This document shows positions 1-3,221 of a stretch of 6,537 bases of DNA, piece by piece (the stretch's first letter is position 1; each line of letters opens with the position of its first letter). The translations under genes were made by a program, and so were the position numbers. The DNA is from Nitrospira sp. (GTDB lineage: Bacteria > Nitrospirota > JACRHL01): contig JALWRU010000195.1 in NCBI GenBank assembly GCA_026994095.1, forward strand, positions 1 through 6,537. Direction: 5' to 3'. The notes below the pieces were generated by a model. The model was not told where the DNA came from, made no database searches, and saw only the letters and a program-made list of their open reading frames with translations.

Positions 1-1
1 G

Positions 2-457
2 AGCAGGACCACCCCACCACCGGCACACACCCCACAATCGGCGAGCGCCGTATCCGCTGGCGTGAGCAAACGGCAGGCCACTTCGGTACCCGTGCTACCG
101 CCCACCACCGCCATCACCGCCCACAAGCGGCGTACCCACGACCGGATTGATCTGTGCCGCCCGGTGCAACTGCACACGGTAAACCACGGCAACCTGGTCT
201 GCACCGCCCGCAACGTGAGCGTGGGTGGCATCTATCTACAGGAAGATACCCCCCTGTCATTGGGTGAAGAGTGTTTGATTCACCTGACCCTGCCCGGCGG
301 CAGCGGCCCCATGGCGCTGACGTTAATGGGGCAAGTGGTGCGGCGAGACGCATCCGGTATCGGCGTCGCCTTCAACGAGCAAAACGAACTGCAACGCCTG
401 GCCGTCCTCATCGAAGCCAAGCACGCACGGCGTGCAACGGTAAGGGCAGTGGACTAG
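2..457 (+). CDS. PilZ domain protein, c-di-GMP receptor (5' partial)
   Basis: PilZ domains bind cyclic di-GMP and pass the signal to motility, surface or polysaccharide systems. Numbering from the GTG at 62, the protein shows the PilZ signature: an RxxxR motif (RTHDR, residues 24-28) and an NxSxxG motif (NVSVGG, residues 51-56), followed by beta-strand-like segments up to about residue 105 (GIGVAF). Both binding motifs are intact, so c-di-GMP binding is expected. The GTG at 62 has no Shine-Dalgarno sequence, and the frame stays open back to base 2 through a Pro/Ala/Ser/Thr-rich stretch that continues the linker before the domain. I therefore infer that the gene starts upstream of the window; GTG 62 (131 residues) is the alternative. 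The basic C-terminal tail (about HARRATVRAVD) is encoded inside the first copy of a tandem duplication, so this end may be variable. Family call is confident; the output partner is unknown. Confidence 0.85.
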   Translation, partial: SRTTPPPAHTPQSASAVSAGVSKRQATSVPVLPPTTAITAHKRRTHDRIDLCRPVQLHTVNHGNLVCTARNVSVGGIYLQEDTPLSLGEECLIHLTLPGGSGPMALTLMGQVVRRDASGIGVAFNEQNELQRLAVLIEAKHARRATVRAVD

Positions 458-557
458 GGACGGATAGGCAAACGGGCAGCCATGCTGCGCAGGCACGGCC
501 TGCAACGGTAAGGGCAGCGGGCTGGGGATACGGTGGGCAGACGGGCCACCATGCTGC
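421..557. repeat. Tandem imperfect duplication, ~68 bp unit, two copies
   Basis: Copy 1 (421-488) and copy 2 (489-557) are adjacent and clearly homologous; shared blocks include GCAACGGTAAGGGCAG and CATGCTGC. Copy 1 contains the PilZ stop codon (TAG, 455-457); the matching triplet in copy 2 is TGG. Each copy opens with a 5-bp hairpin around the same loop CACGG: GCACG/CGTGC in copy 1 (421-435) and GCAGG/CCTGC in copy 2 (489-503). The two sequence differences in these arms fall on paired positions and restore the pair. A second hairpin in copy 1 (GCAGC-CAT-GCTGC, 476-488) is not kept in copy 2. No T-run follows, so a classical terminator is not supported. Confidence 0.75.
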
Positions 558-581
558 ACGGGGCCGGGGATGACTATTCCT

Positions 582-613
582 AAAAAACCAGAAGAGGCCA
601 GCCAACCGGCCTC
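582..613 (-). terminator. Candidate intrinsic terminator of the pentapeptide-repeat gene
   Basis: On the minus strand a perfect 6-bp stem GAGGCC/GGCCTC (613-608 and 599-594) with an 8-nt loop is followed, after a TTCTGG spacer, by a run of six T (587-582). It lies about 180 nt downstream of the pentapeptide gene stop. The spacer between stem and T-run is longer than ideal, so this is a moderate call. On the + strand no T-run follows the stem. Confidence 0.4.
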
Positions 614-639
614 GCCCACCCAGAAAACCAACCAACGTA

Positions 640-758
640 GGCGTTCGATTTTGGTTTGTGGGTGTTCTCGCAGGCGAGGTGAAACCGGAGGCGTAGCTGC
701 GCTACGTTGAGGATTTCGCCGATCCGGAGAGGTTGCTCACAAGCCAAAAGCGGACGCC
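640..758. repeat. 119-bp imperfect palindrome (possible miniature or REP-like element)
   Basis: The outer arms 640-660 and 738-758 are inverted repeats matching at 18 of 21 positions (left arm begins GGCGTTCGATTTTGG). The centre is a perfect 6-bp hairpin CGTAGC-TGC-GCTACG (692-706). Outer arms and inner hairpin share exactly one symmetry axis (base 699) with no indel between them, so the whole block is a single palindrome; the parts between are partly paired, and several mismatches would be G.U in RNA. A small side hairpin CTCGC-AG-GCGAG lies at 667-678. The block is non-coding and downstream of the minus-strand pentapeptide gene. It may be a dispersed element, a 3'-UTR structure, or both; a search of the genome for other copies is not possible here. 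Confidence 0.6.
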
Positions 759-792
759 GGTAGATGGCCACGAGGCCAAAAGCGGACGCCGG
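743..792. repeat. 18-bp exact direct repeat, two copies 32 bp apart
   Basis: GCCAAAAGCGGACGCCGG occurs at 743-760 and again at 775-792 with no mismatch. The first copy mostly lies in the right arm of the 119-bp palindrome; the second ends 2 bp before the stop codon of the minus-strand pentapeptide gene. The second copy may be a relic of a partial duplication or an insertion footprint of the palindromic element. The intervening 14 bp (761-774) is unique. Confidence 0.8.
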
Positions 793-794
793 CG

Positions 795-1595
795 CTAACT
801 CCTGAAGGTGGCGTGGCCTCCGAATTTCACCCCACTAAACGACGCATCCGTGCCAAACCGCGTGCCCCGAAAATCCGCACTGTCGGCAAACTCGGTGGCC
901 TCAAATGCGGCCCCCTTGTCAAACACCGCCTTGCAGAAATCGGCGCGACCCGTGAAGGCTGCCGCTTCAAAGTCGGCATCGGCGGTAAAAATGGCCGACT
1001 CAAACTCGGCTCCACCACCGTAGCGGGCCGAGGCAAAATCGGCAGTATCACCAAAACGGGCCGAGCTAAATCCTGCCAACCCTCTGAAGTCGGTGGAGAC
1101 GAACAAGGCCTCCCCGTCAAAGTCGGCCCGATGAAACTGGACCTCCTGCCGAAAACTTGCCCAGGAGAATTTGGCCTGCCCCCGAAATACCGCCGAACGG
1201 AACCGGGCAGTGCCTAAAAAATGTGCCCCAACGAATACCACCGGGCCAGGAAATACCGCCCGCTTGAACTCGATGTCACCCACTTTCAGTTCGGGTAATA
1301 CAAAGGTGAGCGGACCGTCAGCCTCGTCCCGACCTGAAACTTCGTCGCACCATTCATCCAGCAACGCCTGTAACTGGGCCGCCTGCATGGCACCACGGCG
1401 GTCAATTTCCCATTCGGGCCGATCTTTGGGAATCTGGTCGACCGGGCCGTGGAAGATGCAGTAGTACTCACTGCGTTCGGCGTTACCAAAGTCGCCCACG
1501 TCGGCCACCCAACAGGAGTCGGTACCGTCACAGCGGAAACCGGTACGATCGGTATAGCGGGCAAATTCAGGGTGGGGTGATTGACAGCGGGACAT
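795..1595 (-). CDS. Pentapeptide-repeat protein with 11-residue (5+6) period
   Basis: This 266-residue protein has two parts. Residues 1-100 carry Cys at 4, 22, 28, 46 and 83 and a CIFH motif (46-49), as in the N-terminal regions of some pentapeptide-repeat proteins; metal binding is possible but not shown. From F110 to F264 the aromatic residues alternate 5 and 6 apart without a break (110, 115, 121, 126, 132 and so on), giving about 14 units of roughly A-x-F-x-x-A-x-F-x-G-x; the only non-Phe core position is Y192. This fits the Pentapeptide_3-like subclass and predicts a long right-handed beta-helix. The repeats stop two residues before the C-terminus. No signal peptide or TM segment is seen, so it is probably cytoplasmic. 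The start is supported by an AAGGAG site 5 nt upstream. Biochemical role unknown; some relatives mimic DNA or act as scaffolds, but nothing here supports a specific role. Confidence 0.88.
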   Translation of the reverse strand: MSRCQSPHPEFARYTDRTGFRCDGTDSCWVADVGDFGNAERSEYYCIFHGPVDQIPKDRPEWEIDRRGAMQAAQLQALLDEWCDEVSGRDEADGPLTFVLPELKVGDIEFKRAVFPGPVVFVGAHFLGTARFRSAVFRGQAKFSWASFRQEVQFHRADFDGEALFVSTDFRGLAGFSSARFGDTADFASARYGGGAEFESAIFTADADFEAAAFTGRADFCKAVFDKGAAFEATEFADSADFRGTRFGTDASFSGVKFGGHATFRS

Positions 1596-1600
1596 GGCTA

Positions 1601-1606
1601 CTCCTT
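1601..1606 (-). promoter_or_regulatory. Ribosome binding site of the pentapeptide-repeat gene
   Basis: AAGGAG on the minus strand, five bases before the ATG at 1595-1593. It is the best Shine-Dalgarno sequence in the window and fixes this start. Confidence 0.8.
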
Positions 1607-1643
1607 ATATTTCAAGCCAGTAACCTCATGGTATCCGAAGGCC

Positions 1644-1671
1644 TTGTGCCACACGCTAACTTTTTTATAAA
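1644..1671 (+). promoter_or_regulatory. Candidate promoter upstream of structured element A
   Basis: TTGTGC (1644-1649) and TATAAA (1666-1671) are separated by 16 bp. The -10 is good (5 of 6), the -35 poor (3 of 6). A start about 7 nt downstream would place the transcript's 5' end near the conserved GGGAAC block at 1676. The -10 sits in the self-complementary stretch TTTTTTATAAAAAA (1661-1674). Confidence 0.35.
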
Positions 1672-1693
1672 AAAAGGGAACCAATCCGGTAAA
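1664..1693 (-). promoter_or_regulatory. Candidate promoter of the pentapeptide-repeat gene
   Basis: On the minus strand TTTACC (1693-1688, 4 of 6 to the -35 consensus) is followed after 18 bp by TATAAA (1669-1664). It overlaps the + strand -10 in the same AT palindrome, so polymerase could load in only one direction at a time. It would give a leader of roughly 60 nt before the ATG at 1595. Confidence 0.35.
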
Positions 1694-1797
1694 TCTGTCG
1701 TCTAATAAGTGTGCCCGGTCGCGGGTGGAGATCCCAGGGCGCTTTTCCCGGCTCCCTGTGCCACTGTGGGATCTCTCCCCTCCCCGCGACCGGGCAC
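1676..1797 (+). ncRNA. Structured RNA element A (sRNA or leader), unknown class
   Basis: Starts with GGGAACCAATCCG (1676-1688) and GTCGTCTAA (1697-1705). Three nested stems follow: P1, a perfect 15-bp pair (1711-1725 with 1783-1797); P2, 9 bp (1728-1736 with 1767-1775); P3, 5 bp including one G.U (1738-1742 with 1758-1762), closed by the 15-nt loop TTTTCCCGGCTCCCT (1743-1757). An unpaired UCCCCUC lies at 1776-1782. Element B (2913-3042) has the same plan. The G.U pair in P3 would be an A.C mismatch if the minus strand were transcribed, which supports the + strand. P1 is not followed by a T-run, so A resembles a leader more than a terminator. It ends 152 nt before the Sel1 gene start. It does not match any riboswitch consensus I know; the loops resemble C-rich sRNAs that pair with Shine-Dalgarno sequences, but that is analogy only. 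Confidence 0.55.
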
Positions 1798-1939
1798 CCC
1801 TTCTGCCGGGCAACGCAGATGGGGCGGCCCTACTCCTCCCCCACATTACGAACTTTTGACGGACCCGTACATCAATGGATGCTGCGCTGCTGATTTTTGG
1901 TGCATGCGCAGTATTTGTGCGGGTTCTCCTGACGATACT

Positions 1940-1943
1940 GGAG
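1940..1943 (+). promoter_or_regulatory. Ribosome binding site deciding the Sel1 gene start
   Basis: GGAG six bases before the ATG at 1950. The earlier in-frame ATG at 1875 has no such site, so translation most likely begins at 1950. Confidence 0.65.
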
Positions 1944-1949
1944 ACCTTT

Positions 1950-2837
1950 ATGAACGCTTTTATCTGGGTACGCCGCATGGCGATTCTGGCTGCACTGGTA
2001 CTGCCATTGATCCCCCTCTCCAGTGAGGCGGCGGGTACCAACCAACACCTGAGCGCGCTGGATACGTGGAACGGTGTTGGCGGCGGATCACCCGGTGCAA
2101 TGTCACTGGAGCATGACGCTGACCCCATGTCCCGTTTTGTGGCCGGACGACGGTACCTGATTGGTGCTGCCGGCAGCGGGCAGGACAAACTGGCCGAAAA
2201 AGGGCTGGCGCTGATCGCCTCTGCCGCCCGTGACGGTTTTGCCCCGGCGGCCCGCTTTGCCGGCTCCCTCTATCTGGAGGGCATGCTGGTCCCCCGTGAC
2301 CTGCCTCGCGGGGTCGGTCTGCTGACCATGGCGGCGGATGCCGGTGACCCGGAATCCCAACGAGAGCTGGGCGATCTGCTGGCCGACGGCGAGGCACAGA
2401 TTCGAGATCTGGGCAAGGCCGTACATTGGTACCGCACGGTGCTCAACAACCCGGCTGCCGACCCCAGCCGCGACCGCCTGTTTGAGGTGCAGATGCGGTT
2501 GGCCACCCTGCTGGCCGAGGGCCTGGGTACCCCGGCTGATCCGGATGCTGCCCTGACCCTGTGGCAACAGGCTGCCACCGATAGCAACTACCCGCCTGCA
2601 TGGCACGCGCTGGGTGATGCCCACGCCAGCGGGCTGGCGGGCAAGGTCGATACCAAGGCGGCCATGAAGGCCTACCACAAGGCCCTGCACGCTTATAGCA
2701 CCGGTGGATTGAAGTTTCAGATCGGTCGCCATACCGCCCTCAAGGAGAGCGAACGCATCGTCGAGCAGATGGTCTCCTTAGGGGCCAAAGGCAACACCCT
2801 CAAGAAGGCCCGCGCTCAACTGGCGCTGATGAATTAG
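1950..2837 (+). CDS. Secreted Sel1-like repeat protein
   Basis: Sel1-like repeats are TPR-related helix pairs that serve as protein-interaction scaffolds, often in envelope signalling or assembly. I start at ATG 1950 (295 residues) because a GGAG site precedes it and the product then opens with a clear signal peptide: basic MNAFIWVRR, hydrophobic core at about 10-22, small residues SSEAAG at 24-29 for cleavage. Four to five degenerate Sel1 units span about 65-249, for example 98-134 (LYLEG then DLPRGVGLLTMAADAGD), 135-167 (LGDLLADG then KAVHWYRTVL), 179-215 (LATLLAEGLG then DAALTLWQQAA) and 216-249 (LGDAHASG then AAMKAYHKAL). The C-terminus is basic and helical. There is no cysteine in the 295 residues, in keeping with export. 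Element A lies upstream and element B downstream, so the gene is probably its own transcription unit. Its partner is unknown; an adaptor for the large repeat protein at 3222 is possible. Confidence 0.85.
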   Translation: MNAFIWVRRMAILAALVLPLIPLSSEAAGTNQHLSALDTWNGVGGGSPGAMSLEHDADPMSRFVAGRRYLIGAAGSGQDKLAEKGLALIASAARDGFAPAARFAGSLYLEGMLVPRDLPRGVGLLTMAADAGDPESQRELGDLLADGEAQIRDLGKAVHWYRTVLNNPAADPSRDRLFEVQMRLATLLAEGLGTPADPDAALTLWQQAATDSNYPPAWHALGDAHASGLAGKVDTKAAMKAYHKALHAYSTGGLKFQIGRHTALKESERIVEQMVSLGAKGNTLKKARAQLALMN

Positions 2838-2875
2838 TGACACATTAATCATGACGAATTGATGACAAATTAATC
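2838..2875. repeat. AT-rich direct repeats, possible operator
   Basis: TGACACATTAATC (2838-2850) and TGACAAATTAATC (2863-2875) match at 12 of 13 positions, 25 bp apart, with a weaker related copy TGACGAATTGATG (2852-2864) between. Each outer copy contains the palindrome ATTAAT. They begin directly after the Sel1 stop codon, 17 bp upstream of a TTGACA box, in an AT-rich patch within GC-rich DNA. A regulator binding region for element B is plausible; chance in AT-rich DNA is the alternative. Confidence 0.4.
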
Positions 2876-2891
2876 CGGTCGATCAACTTAT

Positions 2892-2922
2892 TTGACAAAA
2901 ACCTGAAGGGCAGGGAACTTAT
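2892..2922 (+). promoter_or_regulatory. Candidate promoter for structured element B
   Basis: A perfect -35 hexamer TTGACA (2892-2897) lies upstream of element B. The best -10 at a usable distance is ACTTAT (2917-2922, 19 bp spacer, 3 of 6), which overlaps the conserved block shared with element A. The -35 is convincing, the -10 is not, so an activator or a different sigma factor may be involved. Confidence 0.35.
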
Positions 2923-3042
2923 CCGCCCCTCCAGTCGTCTAACTCAATAAGCTCGGTCGTCGACAGCGATTCCACGGCACTTTTTCCCGGCTCCCTGTGC
3001 CTGCATGGAATCTCCCTACTGTCGACGGCCGGGCTTTTTTTT
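2913..3042 (+). ncRNA. Structured RNA element B (paralogue of element A), ends in intrinsic terminator
   Basis: Shares with element A the block GGGAAC-NN-ATCCG (2913-2925), 8 nt, then GTCGTCTAA (2934-2942), all at identical spacing, then AATAAG next to the basal stem. P1 is 17 bp (2950-2966 with 3019-3035) with two U.G pairs; P2 is GATTCCA/TGGAATC (2968-2974 with 3006-3012); P3 is GGCAC/GTGCC (2976-2980 with 2997-3001) closed by TTTTTCCCGGCTCCCT (2981-2996). Against A, P2 carries a paired C-G to U-A change and P3 a G.U to A-U change, while the P1 arms differ widely but stay complementary. Segment 2982-3001 is identical to 1743-1762. An unpaired UCCCUA lies at 3013-3018. P1 runs into eight T, so B can exist as a free sRNA of about 100-130 nt or act as an attenuator for the repeat-protein gene 179 nt downstream. 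Class unknown to me. Confidence 0.65.
2950..3042 (+). terminator. Intrinsic terminator formed by the basal stem of element B
   Basis: The 17-bp GC-rich outer stem (two U.G pairs) runs straight into eight consecutive T (3035-3042). Unlike a simple terminator, the stem encloses a further 52 nt holding two more conserved stems. It would also end read-through from the Sel1 gene. Confidence 0.75.
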
Positions 3043-3221
3043 GCCTGTAACCTGTCCAGTGACAGGCCGCCGCCACTCCGTCTCAAGCCCGCCCGCCCAT
3101 CTACCGATATAAAGGTGTTGGTTGCCCGTTGTGCGCAATCGGTGCGCCGTTCTGGTGACACCGGTTTAAGCTGCCGCAACCAGCGCCGCTCCTGACCGCC
3201 GGGTTGCAAGGGTTTGCTGGT
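3043..3221 (+). other. Leader region of the large repeat-protein gene
   Basis: Between the T-run of element B and the next start codon. A hairpin CCTGTC-CAGT-GACAGG lies at 3051-3066; GCCTGT (3043-3048) could instead pair with ACAGGC (3062-3067), so two exclusive folds exist. A lone TATAAA (3108-3113) could be a -10, but no -35 is visible at the right distance. A second hairpin GCGCA-ATCGG-TGCGC is at 3133-3147. If there is no promoter here, expression must come from read-through of the element B terminator. Confidence 0.35.
3208..3212 (+). promoter_or_regulatory. Ribosome binding site deciding the large repeat-protein start
   Basis: AAGGG nine bases before ATG 3222. It overlaps the codons that would follow a TTG start at 3204, which argues for ATG 3222. 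Confidence 0.55.

Noticed and set aside
580..771. 63-residue open frame on the minus strand
   Set aside because: It is a reading of the 119-bp palindrome and its flanks, not a gene.
743..794. Decayed extra pentapeptide units downstream of the stop (GVRF and ASAF readings 11 residues apart)
   Set aside because: The DNA repeat here has offset 32, not the 33 bp of the coding repeat, and overlaps the palindrome arm, so the likeness is probably chance.
1856..1884. Promoter with TTGACG at 1856 upstream of the Sel1 gene
   Set aside because: No -10 better than 3 of 6 at 16-18 bp spacing.
1875..1949. 25-residue N-terminal extension of the Sel1 protein from ATG 1875
   Set aside because: No ribosome binding site at 1875, the extension would bury the signal peptide, and it would add the only cysteine.
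1598..2188. 196-residue open frame on the minus strand across element A and the Sel1 gene start
   Set aside because: It would run through the conserved RNA structure and antisense to a clear signal peptide; low-complexity Arg/Ser composition.
2934..3042. Integron attC site: GTCTAAC before element B fits the RYYYAAC core
   Set aside because: No matching GTTRRRY core lies at the 3' end of the structure, element A has GTCTAAT instead, and no integrase or cassette pattern is present.
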